From: Streptomyces venezuelae | GTDB lineage: Bacteria; Actinomycetota; Actinomycetes; Streptomycetales; Streptomycetaceae | Assembly: GCF_008642375.1 (NCBI RefSeq) | Contig: NZ_CP029194.1 | Span: forward strand, 3,844,001 to 3,908,000 | Direction: 5' to 3' | Length of the DNA stretch: 64,000 nt | Part shown: piece after piece, positions 32,604 through 44,950 of the stretch | Numbering within the stretch: the stretch's first letter is position 1 | How the letters are laid out: each line of letters opens with the position of its first letter | Made by a program: the position numbers and the translations under genes | Notes under the pieces: generated by a model | The model's input: only the letters and a program-made list of their open reading frames with translations | What the model was told of the DNA's origin: nothing | The model's database searches: none

Positions 32604-33506
32604 ATGCCCACACCCACGACCGCCGCCGCCGCGGACACCTCCGCGACACGGACCGTCGCCCGCGTCATCCGCCCCCTGCACACCTACGAAGGCGCCGGAT
32701 TCCCCGTCCGCCGCCCCTTCCCCACCGAGGAACTCCCCCTCCTCGACCCCTTCCTGATGCTCGATCAGGTCGGTCCGGCCGAGCTCGGACCCGGCGAGGC
32801 CAAGGGCGCACCCGCCCACCCCCACCGCGGCTTCGAGACCATCGAGTACGTCCTCGACGGCGCCATCGCGAACACCGACTCCCGCGGCGACAGCACCGTC
32901 GTCCGCGCGGGCGGCGTCCAGTGGCTCACCGCCGGGTCCGGGCTCGTCCACGAGTCCCTGCCCACCCCCGAGTTCCTCGCCTCGGGCGGCCGCCAGCACA
33001 TGTTCCAGATCTGGGTGAACCTGCCCGCCCGCTTCAAGGGCCTCCCGCCCTACAGCCAGACCGCCGAGGCCTCCGAACTCCCTGTGGCCACCGCCCCGGA
33101 CGGCACCACCGTCACCGTCCTCGCCGGCGGCAGCCACGGTGTGATCGGCCCCTTCACCACCCGTACGCCGGTACTCGTCGCCCACGTCCGCCTCACGCCC
33201 GGCGGCCGCACCGAGTTCACCGTCCCCGCCGGCCACAACGCCGCCGTGTACGCCGTGGAGGGTGCCTCCACCGTCAACGGCGAACCGCTGCCCGACGGGC
33301 ACCTGGCCGTCCTCACCCGGGACGGCGACCGGTTCACCGTGGAGACGGCGGGACCGGGGGCGGCGGCCGACGTGCTGGTCCTCGCGGGCGAGCCCATCGG
33401 GGAGCCGATCGCCCGCAGCGGCCCGTTCGTGATGAACACCGATGCCGAACTCCGCCAGGCGGAGGAGGACTTCGCGCGCGGACTCATGGGCCGGATGCCG
33501 ATATGA
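32604..33506 (+). CDS. pirin family protein
   Basis: This 300-residue bicupin has the pirin metal site HPHRGFETIEYVLDG (about residues 72-86), then WLTAGSGLVHES and QIWVNLP. Pirins in bacteria include quercetin dioxygenase activity and redox or quinone roles. Its stop overlaps the start of the downstream MFS gene (ATGA), so translation is coupled. Control by the operator region just upstream is likely. Confidence 0.92.
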   Translation: MPTPTTAAAADTSATRTVARVIRPLHTYEGAGFPVRRPFPTEELPLLDPFLMLDQVGPAELGPGEAKGAPAHPHRGFETIEYVLDGAIANTDSRGDSTVVRAGGVQWLTAGSGLVHESLPTPEFLASGGRQHMFQIWVNLPARFKGLPPYSQTAEASELPVATAPDGTTVTVLAGGSHGVIGPFTTRTPVLVAHVRLTPGGRTEFTVPAGHNAAVYAVEGASTVNGEPLPDGHLAVLTRDGDRFTVETAGPGAAADVLVLAGEPIGEPIARSGPFVMNTDAELRQAEEDFARGLMGRMPI

Positions 33507-34666
33507 CTGCGGAGATCCGTACGGGCGCGGACACGGAAGCAGACACGGACACGACCCCGGCCTCCACCCCCGCCCCCGCGAAGAGCACCCCCCGGCAGAC
33601 CCCTGGCGGCCCTGTCCTCGCGCTGCTCGCCGCACCCGCCGCGATGGGCGTGTCCGGCCCGACCCTGGCCCTGTCCGAGGCCGCCCGCGGATTAGCCGTC
33701 TCCCCCGGGGCGGTGTCCTGGCTGCTGACCGCCTACGGGATCGGCATGGCGGTCGGTACGCCCCTGCTGACCGCGGCCGGCGGGCGGCGCGGCCCCGCCG
33801 GGACCGTCCGGGCCGGCGCGGCCGCGCTCGTCCTCGGCGCGGCCCTCACCCTCGTCGCCCCGAACCTGCCGCTGGCCGTCGCCGGCCGCGCTCTGGAAGC
33901 GGCGGGCGCGGCCGGCCTCAACGTCGCGGCCTTCCAGATCGCAGGACGGGACGGCTCGGGCCGGGCGCCCGGACTCGTCGCGATCGGCAGCGCGGTCGGC
34001 GGCACGACGGGCCTCTTCATCGGCGCGGCCGTCGCCGGGACGCTCGGCTGGCGCGCGACCCTGGCGCTCCCGCTCCTCAGCCTGCTCGCCCTCGTACCGG
34101 CCCTGCGCCTCGCGGCCCGCACGGCGCCGCGGCCCGGACCCGAGCCCCGTACCGCCGCCACCGCGACGCGGCGATCCCTCCCGCTCCCCCTCGACGTCCT
34201 GCGCGACCCCGGCTTCCGCACCGCTGCCGGGCTCATGCTGGCGCTCTCGACCGTCAACTTCGCCCTGCTGTACGCGGCTCCGCGCCGCGTCGCCGCCCTC
34301 ACCGGCTGGAACGGCGTGGAGACCGGCGCCGCGGCCTCGATCGCGACCCTCGTGGGCGCCCTGCTGTCCTGGCAGCTGATCCGCGCGGCTCCGGCCCTGG
34401 GCATGCACCGGATGCGGCTGCTCCTCGCCGCCGGCTCCCTGGCGGCGGCCGCCCTGGCCTCGTTCGCGCCCTGGGCGGTGGTGGTCCTGATCGGCTCGGC
34501 GACCAGCTCGCTCGTGACGGCCGGCGGTCAGGGCCTGCTCACCGGCGCGGCGACCGGGCGGCTCCCGGAGGCGCGGCACGGGACGGCGATCGGGCTGTTC
34601 AACCTCGCGTTCCTGATAGGGGTGGCGACGGGCCCGGCCGTGGCGGAGGCGCTGACGGCCACCTGA
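33503..34666 (+). CDS. MFS transporter, DHA1-type
   Basis: This 387-residue protein has a Thr/Pro-rich leader and about 12 hydrophobic segments: WLLTAYGIGMAVGTPLLTAAGGRRG, LNVAAFQIAGRDGSG and AIGLFNLAFLIGVATGPAVAE. It is probably a proton-driven efflux pump, translationally coupled to pirin. A TTA codon at 33692-33694 (RGLAVSP) gives a possible bldA link. Substrate unknown, perhaps a quinone or aromatic compound given the neighbours. Confidence 0.85.
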   Translation: MTAEIRTGADTEADTDTTPASTPAPAKSTPRQTPGGPVLALLAAPAAMGVSGPTLALSEAARGLAVSPGAVSWLLTAYGIGMAVGTPLLTAAGGRRGPAGTVRAGAAALVLGAALTLVAPNLPLAVAGRALEAAGAAGLNVAAFQIAGRDGSGRAPGLVAIGSAVGGTTGLFIGAAVAGTLGWRATLALPLLSLLALVPALRLAARTAPRPGPEPRTAATATRRSLPLPLDVLRDPGFRTAAGLMLALSTVNFALLYAAPRRVAALTGWNGVETGAAASIATLVGALLSWQLIRAAPALGMHRMRLLLAAGSLAAAALASFAPWAVVVLIGSATSSLVTAGGQGLLTGAATGRLPEARHGTAIGLFNLAFLIGVATGPAVAEALTAT

Positions 34667-34758
34667 CGGACGCCGGACCGACGCCGGCGGGGCAAGCCCC
34701 GCACCCCATCCCCCCCCCGAAGCCCCCTCCCCCCCTTCACCTCTCGCAGGAGCTCCCC

Positions 34759-35256
34759 ATGTCCCTCATCCACCCCTCCTACCCCGCCCCCCGCTACTTC
34801 GGCGAGAAGGGCGAGGTCACCGCGCGCTTCCGGCCCGCCGACTCCGAGCCCGAGTTCGTGTCGGAGCCCGGCGGCACCGCGTACCACTACCTGTCCACCA
34901 CCCAGGCCACCGACGGCGAGTACGGGCTGTACCGCGTGGAGATGGGCCCCGAGGCCGGCGGTCCGAGCACGCACTTCCACAAGGCGATGTCGGAGGCGTT
35001 CTTCGTGCTCGCCGGCAGCGTCCGGCTCTTCGACGGGGAGCGGTGGATCACCGCGCGCTCCGGCGACCACCTCTACGTCCCCGTCGGCGGGCTGCACGCC
35101 TTCCGCAACGACTCCGCCGAGCCGGCCTCGATGCTGATGCTGTTCGCCCCGGGCGCGCCCCGCGAGGAGTACTTCGAGTCGATCAGCCGGCTGGCGGACC
35201 TCAGCGACGCGGAAAGGGTGGAGTTCTGCGAGCGCCACGACAGCTTCTTCGTCTGA
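34759..35256 (+). CDS. cupin domain protein
   Basis: This 165-residue single cupin has the two motifs G..STHFHKAMSEAFFVLAGS and DHLYVPVGGLHAFRND, carrying the expected His/Glu metal ligands. It follows the MFS gene by 92 bases and has its own GCAGGAG ribosome site. It is probably part of the pirin/MFS/TetR module. Substrate unknown. Confidence 0.87.
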   Translation: MSLIHPSYPAPRYFGEKGEVTARFRPADSEPEFVSEPGGTAYHYLSTTQATDGEYGLYRVEMGPEAGGPSTHFHKAMSEAFFVLAGSVRLFDGERWITARSGDHLYVPVGGLHAFRNDSAEPASMLMLFAPGAPREEYFESISRLADLSDAERVEFCERHDSFFV

Positions 35257-35299
35257 GAGGTCCCAGAGGTCCGAGAGGCCCGAGAGGTCCGAGAGGCAG
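35257..35299. repeat. short tandem GAGAGGYCC repeats
   Basis: Four to five imperfect copies of GAGAGGTCC or GAGAGGCCC lie just after the cupin stop. No hairpin was identified. Confidence 0.5.
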
Positions 35300-35332
35300 C
35301 ACCCCCGCCCCCTCGACCTTTGCAGACCAAAC

Positions 35333-35354
35333 CGTTCAGTTCATATACTGGACG
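35333..35354 (+). promoter_or_regulatory. autoregulatory operator and -10 box of the TetR gene
   Basis: CGTTCAGT and ACTGGACG form an imperfect repeat (7 of 8) around TCATAT. A good -10 hexamer TATACT sits inside at 35344-35349. The left arm matches boxes upstream of the pirin gene. Confidence 0.6.
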
Positions 35355-35408
35355 ACCCAGTCACCCCGTCCCCCTTCACCCCCGTCACCACAGTTAAGGA
35401 CACGTCCC

Positions 35409-36089
35409 ATGGGAGCCGAAACACAGGACGCCCAGGGCGCCACCGACGAGTACGGCATCCCGATCATCCCGGACCCCGCCGACGCGGCCTCGCGCAAGCG
35501 CCAGGCGATCATCGACGCCGCGCTCGCCGAGTTCCTCGCCGAGGGCTACTCGGCGGCGTCGATGGACGCGATCACCCGTGGTTCCGGGGTGTCCAAGGCA
35601 ACGATCTACAAGCACTTCGGCAGCAAGGAGCGCCTGTTCCTCGCCGTCATCGGAGGCGTCCTGCCGAAGACGTACGCCGATCTGGAGCCGTCCAACTCCA
35701 CCATCGCCGACGCCCCCGACCTGCGGGCCGCGCTCGTCCGGCTCACGACGGACTGGGCGCGGATCCTGCTGCGGCCCGACATCATGTCGCTGCGGCGGCT
35801 GGTGATCGGCGAGATAGACCGTTTCCCGCAGCTCGGGCAGCTCTGGTACCGGGTGAGCTACGACATGAACAACGGCCCGCTCGTCGAGGCGTTCACCGAG
35901 CTGCACGCGCGCGGCTCCCTGGACGCGCCGGACCCGAAGCTCGCCGTGCAGCAGCTCGTGGCGGTGACGGTGGGGGTGCCGCAGCTCGTGCGGACGTTCT
36001 CGCCCGACGCGGTGATCGAGGACGCGGAGCTGACGCGGGTGATCAGCTCGGGAGTGGATCTGTTCCTGGCGCGGTACGCGCGCGCCTGA
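35409..36089 (+). CDS. TetR family transcriptional regulator
   Basis: This 226-residue protein has RKRQAIIDAALAEFLAEG, then the canonical recognition segment SGVSKATIYKHFGSKERLF. The C-terminal domain is of the AefR/TetR_C type with WARILLRPDIMSLRRLVIGE. It probably controls the FMN reductase/pirin/MFS/cupin genes and itself through GTTCAGT-type boxes. Its 3' end overlaps the convergent permease gene by 47 bases. Confidence 0.9.
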   Translation: MGAETQDAQGATDEYGIPIIPDPADAASRKRQAIIDAALAEFLAEGYSAASMDAITRGSGVSKATIYKHFGSKERLFLAVIGGVLPKTYADLEPSNSTIADAPDLRAALVRLTTDWARILLRPDIMSLRRLVIGEIDRFPQLGQLWYRVSYDMNNGPLVEAFTELHARGSLDAPDPKLAVQQLVAVTVGVPQLVRTFSPDAVIEDAELTRVISSGVDLFLARYARA

Positions 36090-37380
36090 CGGTCCTGATC
36101 CGGGCCCCCACCAGGAGCGCCGCCGCCCACGCGCCCGTGGTGAGGATCTGGATACGGCTCGCCTCGTCGCCCAGCATGAAGAGCAGGACTCCGCCGATCC
36201 CCGTGAGGGCCACCACCGACCGTACGGACGGGCCGTGCAGGCGCAGGTGGGAGGCGGCGATCAGCGCCCAGACGACGAGGATCGCGGCACCGATGGAGTT
36301 GAGCAGGAACGGGAAGACCGTGCGCGGCCAGAGCAGGCTGAGGACGACCGAGACGAAGCCGAAGGCGGCGGAAGCGAGGACGGCCGCGTACGGGACTCCC
36401 GTCCCGTTCCGCCGGCGGCCCAGCGCGCGGGGCGCGTCGCCGCGCCCGACGAGGGCGTACAGCATGCGCGAGGAGCCGTAGATGTTGGCGTTCATCGCGG
36501 ACAGGAGCGCGACGAGGACGACGGCCTTCATGACGTCGGCGGCACCGGGGACGCCGATGCGGGCCATGACGGCGGCGTACGGCCCGTCGGCGACGGCGGG
36601 GTCGTTCCACGGGACGAGGGCGACGATCACGGCCATCGAGCCGAGGTAGCAGACGGCGACCCGCCACATGACGGCCCGTACGCCGGTGCGGACCGCGCGG
36701 GCCGGGTCGTCGCACTCGGCGGCGGCGATGGTGACGGTCTCCAGGCCGCCGAAGGCGAAGACGGCCGCGACCATGCCGACGGCGACGCCGTACCAGCCGT
36801 GCGGGAGGAAGCCGCCGTCGCCGGTGAGGTGCGCGGCGCCCGGTGAGGGCTGCCCCGGCAGCAGACCGGCCAGCACGACCGCGCCGAGGACGAGGAAGCC
36901 GACGATCGCGGCGATCTTGAGGCCGGCGAACCAGAACTCCAGCTCGCCGAAGTGCCGTACCCCGGCGAGGTTGCTCAGGGTGAACACACTCATGAAGACG
37001 GCGACCCACACCCAGCCCGGCACGGCGGGGACCCAGCCCTCGACGATGTGCGCCGCGCCGACGGCCTCGGCGGCGACACTGACGACGAGCAGCGCCCAGT
37101 ACATCCACCCGGAGAGGAGCCCGGCCCACGGCCCGAGGGCGGACCGCGCGTGCTCCGCGAAGGAGCCGGTCACCGGGCGGGCGGCGGACATCTCGCCGAG
37201 CATCCGCATCACCAGGACGGTCAGGAAGCCGGCGAGGGCGTACGAGACGAGGATCCCGGGCCCGGCCGCCGCGATGCCGAAGCCGGACCCCACGAAGAGC
37301 CCGGCCCCGATGGCCCCGCCCATCGCGATCATGGCCAGATGCCGCTGCCGCAGCCCCGCGCCCAGTACCTGCCCGGTCAT
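36043..37380 (-). CDS. amino acid permease, APC superfamily
   Basis: This 445-residue protein has about 12 membrane helices and the APC entry signature IAMGGAIGAGLFVGSG at the first helix, MRMLGEMSAARPVTGSFAEHA and FAFGGLETVTIAAAECDDPARAV. These match the gamma-aminobutyrate/aromatic amino acid permease group. Substrate not resolvable. The last 47 bases overlap the convergent TetR gene. Confidence 0.9.
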   Translation of the reverse strand: MTGQVLGAGLRQRHLAMIAMGGAIGAGLFVGSGFGIAAAGPGILVSYALAGFLTVLVMRMLGEMSAARPVTGSFAEHARSALGPWAGLLSGWMYWALLVVSVAAEAVGAAHIVEGWVPAVPGWVWVAVFMSVFTLSNLAGVRHFGELEFWFAGLKIAAIVGFLVLGAVVLAGLLPGQPSPGAAHLTGDGGFLPHGWYGVAVGMVAAVFAFGGLETVTIAAAECDDPARAVRTGVRAVMWRVAVCYLGSMAVIVALVPWNDPAVADGPYAAVMARIGVPGAADVMKAVVLVALLSAMNANIYGSSRMLYALVGRGDAPRALGRRRNGTGVPYAAVLASAAFGFVSVVLSLLWPRTVFPFLLNSIGAAILVVWALIAASHLRLHGPSVRSVVALTGIGGVLLFMLGDEASRIQILTTGAWAAALLVGARIRTVRRARTAPGTDPLPS

Positions 37381-37508
37381 GATTCCCCCCGAAATTCAGA
37401 TGATCAGCGCAGGAGCTTCCCTGCTGATCCCCCCCGAGGGCAAACCGGGCCCGGCCGCTGAGACGTCCGGAGCGGGCCGGACAGCCCCACGGCATCAGTG
37501 CTCCTTCC

Positions 37509-38120
37509 TCACATCACGAGCCCCACCGCCAGGGCCGCGATCAGGACGCCCGAGGCGAGGGCGGTCGTCAGGCGGCCTCGGGGGCCCGTGACGAGGTGGC
37601 CCAGGAGGGTGCCGCCGGTGGCGAGGAGGAGTTGCCAGCTCGCCGAGGCCGCGAAGGCGGCCGCGACGAAGACCGATGCCTCCGTCGCGCCCGTCGTGGA
37701 GTGGCCGCCGAGCACGAGGGCCGTGAAGTAGACGACCGTCATGGGGTTGAGGACCGTGATCCCCAGGAAGGTGAGGAACGCGCGCCGGGGAGCCGGGGGC
37801 GGGGCCTCGGCGCTCATCGGTCCCGCGCGGTACGCGCGGACGGCCGTCCGGGTCGAGTGGGCCGCCAGGATCACGAGGACCACGGCCGAGACCCAGCGCA
37901 GCGGGGTCGCCACGGGGGCGAGGAGGGGGACGAGGGCCGCGCCCCCGAGGACCGCGAGCAGGGCGTACAGCCCGTCCGCGGCGGCGATGCCGAGCGCCGC
38001 GCCCGCCCCCGTACGCCAGGGCGAACGCGCCGCGACCGCCACGAGGTGGGCGCCGACGGCGCCGACCGGGATCGCGATGCCGTAGCCGGCCAGCAGGCCG
38101 GCCACCACAGCGGCCGTCAC
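37509..38120 (-). CDS. LysE family amino acid exporter
   Basis: This 203-residue protein has six hydrophobic segments. The first helix is GYGIAIPVGAVGAHL, and FLTFLGITVLNPMTVVYF is the characteristic LysE/RhtB motif. It probably exports amino acids or related compounds. Its start overlaps the stop of the DUF2087 gene (4 bases), so the two are coupled. Confidence 0.9.
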   Translation of the reverse strand: MTAAVVAGLLAGYGIAIPVGAVGAHLVAVAARSPWRTGAGAALGIAAADGLYALLAVLGGAALVPLLAPVATPLRWVSAVVLVILAAHSTRTAVRAYRAGPMSAEAPPPAPRRAFLTFLGITVLNPMTVVYFTALVLGGHSTTGATEASVFVAAAFAASASWQLLLATGGTLLGHLVTGPRGRLTTALASGVLIAALAVGLVM

Positions 38121-38425
38121 GCGACGGCGGGGATCGCGCCTCCGGGGGAGCAGGGCTGCTGCTGTCGGTGGTAGGCCGAGCCGTCCTTGGTACGGCCGAG
38201 GAAGCCGCCGATCACGAGATACCGGCGCAGGGCGGAGAAGTCCTCGTGCACGGTGAGCAGGGCCTCGTTGACCTCGGGCTCGCGGTACTCACGGTCGGCC
38301 TCGAACAGCGTCTCGGCGAGGTGCGCGAGGAGCGCCTCTCGGCGCGCGGGCCTGCGCGGGATCGCCTTGAGGCGCCCGTCGGCGGAGAACAGGTCCGCGA
38401 CGGGGCGGAGGGAATGACTGGTCAT
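38117..38425 (-). CDS. DUF2087 domain protein
   Basis: This 102-residue protein has the DUF2087 core: DGRLKAIPRRPARREALLAHLAETLFEADREYREPEVN then VHEDFSALRRYLVIGGFLGRTKDGSAYHR, here read in segments. The domain often sits at the C-terminus of ArsR-type or GNAT proteins and is probably a winged-helix nucleic-acid-binding fold. It is the first gene of a two-gene operon with the LysE exporter, so it may be its regulator. Confidence 0.82.
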   Translation of the reverse strand: MTSHSLRPVADLFSADGRLKAIPRRPARREALLAHLAETLFEADREYREPEVNEALLTVHEDFSALRRYLVIGGFLGRTKDGSAYHRQQQPCSPGGAIPAVA

Positions 38426-38469
38426 GGACCGAAGCCTGGCGGCCCCGGTCCTCGCCCCGCAAAGGGTTT

Positions 38470-38760
38470 TCACTTCGGCTCGGGCCGCACCACGACCTTC
38501 ACCGCCTCCTGCACCTTCGGCAGGACCGGCGGCATGCCGGTCCCCTCGAAGATCGGCCGCGCCTTCTCCACGAAGGCGAGGAAGTCGTCCTCGGAGTCCC
38601 AGAAGTCGACGACCCGCCACCCCCCGGTCCCGTCGGGCCCGGCAGCGTGGGCGATGAAGCCCTGGGGCGGCCACCACTCGGCTTCCATGAGCTGCGCGTG
38701 GGTCTCTTCGTACTCGGCCTGGGTACGACCGGGGATCTCGACGGTGACGATGACGGCCAT
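38470..38760 (-). CDS. antibiotic biosynthesis monooxygenase (ABM)-fold protein
   Basis: This 96-residue dimeric ferredoxin-like protein has VTVEIPGRTQAEYEETHAQL at the start, GFIAHAAGPDGTGGWRVVDFWDSEDDFLAF in the middle and a short C-terminal strand. Such proteins are often stress-related or accessory oxygenases. No catalytic residues can be assigned. Single gene. Confidence 0.72.
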   Translation of the reverse strand: MAVIVTVEIPGRTQAEYEETHAQLMEAEWWPPQGFIAHAAGPDGTGGWRVVDFWDSEDDFLAFVEKARPIFEGTGMPPVLPKVQEAVKVVVRPEPK

Positions 38761-38880
38761 GGCGCTGCTCTCCTGGGTCGTGCGGGGTCGGGTCCCGACC
38801 AGCTGACCAGCCCGTCCCCCGCCCCGCACGGCAGCGGGCCCCGAACGAGCGAATGAGCCGATCAGGACCGCGGCAGGGGG

Positions 38881-39444
38881 CTAGCGCGCCACTTGGTAGC
38901 GGAGGTGGACGACCTTCGAGGGAAAGGTGCGGGTCTCGACGAGTTCGAGGTCCACCCGGCGCTCGTTCCGGGCGAAGAACGGAATACCGCCGCCGACCAG
39001 CACCGGATAGACCATGACCTGGTACTCGTCGATCAGACCCGCCTCGGCCGCCCCGGCGGCGAGCGTCGCACCGCCGATCGCGATGTCGCCCTCCCCCGGC
39101 TCGGCCCGCAACCGCTCGATCTCCTCCGCCAGGCCACCGGAGAGCAGGCGGGCATTGCCCTGCACCTCCGTCAGCGTGGTGGAGAACACCACCTTCGGGA
39201 GCGGCTTCCAGAGCGCGGTCCACTCGCGGTTGGCCTCGTCGAGCGTCGGATCCTGGTCGGCGGTCTCCCAGTACAGCATCGTCTCGTACAGCCGGCGCCC
39301 CATCAGGTGGACGCCGACATGCCGAATGTCGTCGATCCAGAAGCGGAAGACCTCGTCGTCGGGGTCCGTCCAGTCGAAACCGCCGTCCGGCCCGACGATG
39401 AAGCCGTCGAGCGACATGCCCATCGAATAGGTCACTCTGCGCAT
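38881..39444 (-). CDS. dihydrofolate reductase family protein (RibD C-terminal type) 3
   Basis: This 187-residue protein has RRVTYSMGMSLDGFIVGPDG, HLMGRRLYETM, VVFSTTL, IAIGGATLAAGAAEAGLID and VYPVLVGGGIPFF. It is the third member of this fold in the window, separated from the other two by 8 kb. Substrate unknown. Confidence 0.88.
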   Translation of the reverse strand: MRRVTYSMGMSLDGFIVGPDGGFDWTDPDDEVFRFWIDDIRHVGVHLMGRRLYETMLYWETADQDPTLDEANREWTALWKPLPKVVFSTTLTEVQGNARLLSGGLAEEIERLRAEPGEGDIAIGGATLAAGAAEAGLIDEYQVMVYPVLVGGGIPFFARNERRVDLELVETRTFPSKVVHLRYQVAR

Positions 39445-39534
39445 CGGAAGTCCTCCTCGGTGACGGGACCGACAGTACGACCGCCGTCCGCCGCAGGCTC
39501 CTCACGTGGCCGGGCGATGAGGCAGGATGGCCCC

Positions 39535-40026
39535 ATGAGCGGCATCTTCGACTCCCCCGGCCCCCGCCGGGTCCTGCCCGGCGAGTACCCGCTGTTGGAG
39601 GAGGCGCTCGCCCTGGTCAACCGGGACCTCGCGGCGACCCTGCCGGACGTGGAGCCGCTGCGACTGCTTGCGCTTCCCTCGTGGGACGAGGGAAGGGCCG
39701 AGGACGTCTACGTGGCCATGGCCAACGGCGAGTGGCAGGGCAACTGTCTGGAGCCGAGTTCGGCCGACTCGCCCGCCCACGCCTTGGCCGCCGTCGCCGA
39801 TGCCGCACAGGAGACCGTCTCCGAACTCCTCTGGCAGGCCTGGCCCGTGTGCGGCGAGCACGCCATCGGCATGCATCTGCGCGAGGAGGACGGGCACGTC
39901 GGCTGGTGGTGCGCGGGCAGGAGATCCCCCCACGAACCGGCGCACGTCCGCGCGGCCATCGGCGCCCTCGACACCCTCGCCCGCCCCCACCGCCCGAACC
40001 GCAAGCGCCGCCGTCACGAACGCTGA
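39535..40026 (+). CDS. conserved hypothetical protein
   Basis: This 163-residue soluble protein has an N-terminal FDSPGPRRVLPGEYPLLEEALALVNRD segment and a central LPSWDEGRAEDVYVAMANGEWQGN. The C-terminal CGEHAIGMHLREEDGHVGWWCAGR contains two Cys and several His residues that could bind zinc. No signal peptide. I do not recognise a named family. Confidence 0.65.
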   Translation: MSGIFDSPGPRRVLPGEYPLLEEALALVNRDLAATLPDVEPLRLLALPSWDEGRAEDVYVAMANGEWQGNCLEPSSADSPAHALAAVADAAQETVSELLWQAWPVCGEHAIGMHLREEDGHVGWWCAGRRSPHEPAHVRAAIGALDTLARPHRPNRKRRRHER

Positions 40027-40121
40027 CCGCTGACCGCTGCGTGCGGCAGGGGCCCTGGCGTCGATGAGGTTCGGATCGGTCGCCGATCCGGGCCGAGTCG
40101 CCCGCCGGGTCAGCTCGCCGG

Positions 40122-40206
40122 GCTGGTCAGCTCGCAGTGCTGGTCAGCTCGCAGTGCTGGTCAGCTCGCAGTGCTGGTCAGCTCGCAGTGCTGGTCAGCT
40201 CGCAGT
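40122..40206. repeat. five perfect tandem copies of a 17-bp unit
   Basis: GCTGGTCAGCTCGCAGT is repeated five times without a mismatch, with a decayed copy just before (about 40108-40121). There are no spacers, so it is a minisatellite and not a CRISPR. It overlaps the 3' end of the lipoprotein gene. Confidence 0.95.
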
Positions 40207-40645
40207 GCGGGTAGTCGTCGTCCGGGTCGCCGACGGCGGTCCAGAGCATCAGGACCTCGCCTTGCCTCAGGGCGGCGTAGGAGTCGGGCTTCCGCTCGTA
40301 CGCCGTGGGGTCGGCGATGTCGAACCCCACGGGGTGAGCGTCGTCGAAGGTGACAGCGACGATGCTCTGCTTCTCGTAGGAGTTGTGCTTCCAGGTCCCC
40401 GTTCCGGACCAGGTCAAACCGTCGTACCACTCGACGGCGACGCAGACTTTGTCGGCGGCGAACGTCCCGTCCCGCTTCAGCGTGATGGTACCGCCGTCGT
40501 CATCGGTCCACGTGGTCGCAAGTTCGGCCGGCTTCAGAACGACCGGCTCGCCGTCGGGCGGCGGCATGACGGTGAACCTGCCGCAGGCCGCCAGGGCGAA
40601 AGCCATGGCGGCCGGAACCAGCGCAGTACTACAGCGACGCAACAC
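40178..40645 (-). CDS. small lipoprotein, 3' end within a minisatellite
   Basis: This 155-residue protein has a GTG start, signal peptide and lipobox (ALAAC, Cys21). The body is beta-rich with ELATTWTDDDGGTITLKRDGTFAAD and a WSGTGTWK segment, resembling small secreted lipocalin-like Streptomyces proteins. The last residues (HCELTSTAS) are encoded by the 17-bp tandem repeat. Because 17 is not a multiple of three, repeat-number change alters the C-terminus and stop. Confidence 0.75.
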   Translation of the reverse strand: MLRRCSTALVPAAMAFALAACGRFTVMPPPDGEPVVLKPAELATTWTDDDGGTITLKRDGTFAADKVCVAVEWYDGLTWSGTGTWKHNSYEKQSIVAVTFDDAHPVGFDIADPTAYERKPDSYAALRQGEVLMLWTAVGDPDDDYPHCELTSTAS

Positions 40646-40889
40646 ACTCCACCCCTAGCGGATTCCGCAGGCCGCGTGTGCGACCGATGGGCTCAGGAAC
40701 CCGCGCCCGCACCCTGGCACGGATTTTGAACATGTTCAAGCCCCCATCGGGGCGAGCAGGCCGGCGGTCCGCCCGCACACGTCGGGCGTATGCCGTGCGC
40801 CGGGGCCGAGCGGGTGTTTGCGCAGATGGCGCCGAGGGCCACGGTCCTGGCCGCCTCGCCGCCTCGCCGCCTCGCGACAGTCTGCGCCG
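40646..40889. other. intergenic region between lipoprotein and indC stop
   Basis: No gene supported. A GAACATGTTC palindrome occurs at 40728-40737, within an otherwise GC-rich stretch. I see no strong terminator for indC here. Confidence 0.4.
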
Positions 40890-44600
<3,711 letters not shown>

Positions 44601-44950
44601 GGGGTTCCCTTCGTCTGCAGGCGCGCCGGTTCCGCGCAGGGTGCCGCCCGCCGTCTCGTTGTGGGCATGCGCCCCGTCGCCCCCCGTTGTGGGCATGCGT
44701 TCCGCCGGGGCTGGGGGTCCCCCCTCTGGGGGAGGGTGGGCACAACGGACGGCGCCCCTTTCCGGGCCTAGGCTTCCGCGCCTGGACCCGCACCGGGAGC
44801 CGCGCCGCCGTGGTGGTGCGGGTGGGCACACGGAGGTGAGCGGGGCGGAGGACACGCAGGGGGCGGGGCACGGGCGTGCACGGGGCGGAGAGCGGGGCAC
44901 GCACGGGCTGGGCTGGCGTCCCCGCGCCCGCGCCCTTCAGCGCGCGAGCT
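44601..44950. promoter_or_regulatory. indC upstream region with repeated TTGTGGGCATGC elements
   Basis: These 350 bases hold no gene. GTTGTGGGCATGCG occurs twice (44658-44671 and 44686-44699). A related GTGGGCACAAC follows near 44737. Between them is a TCCCCC/GGGGGA hairpin (about 44718-44734) of a kind common in Streptomyces intergenic regions. The repeats are 58-100 bases upstream of indC and could be operators. Confidence 0.5.

Noticed and set aside
40122..40206. Possible CRISPR array
   Set aside because: Repeats are 17 bases, perfect and contiguous with no spacers, and there is no cas gene in the window.
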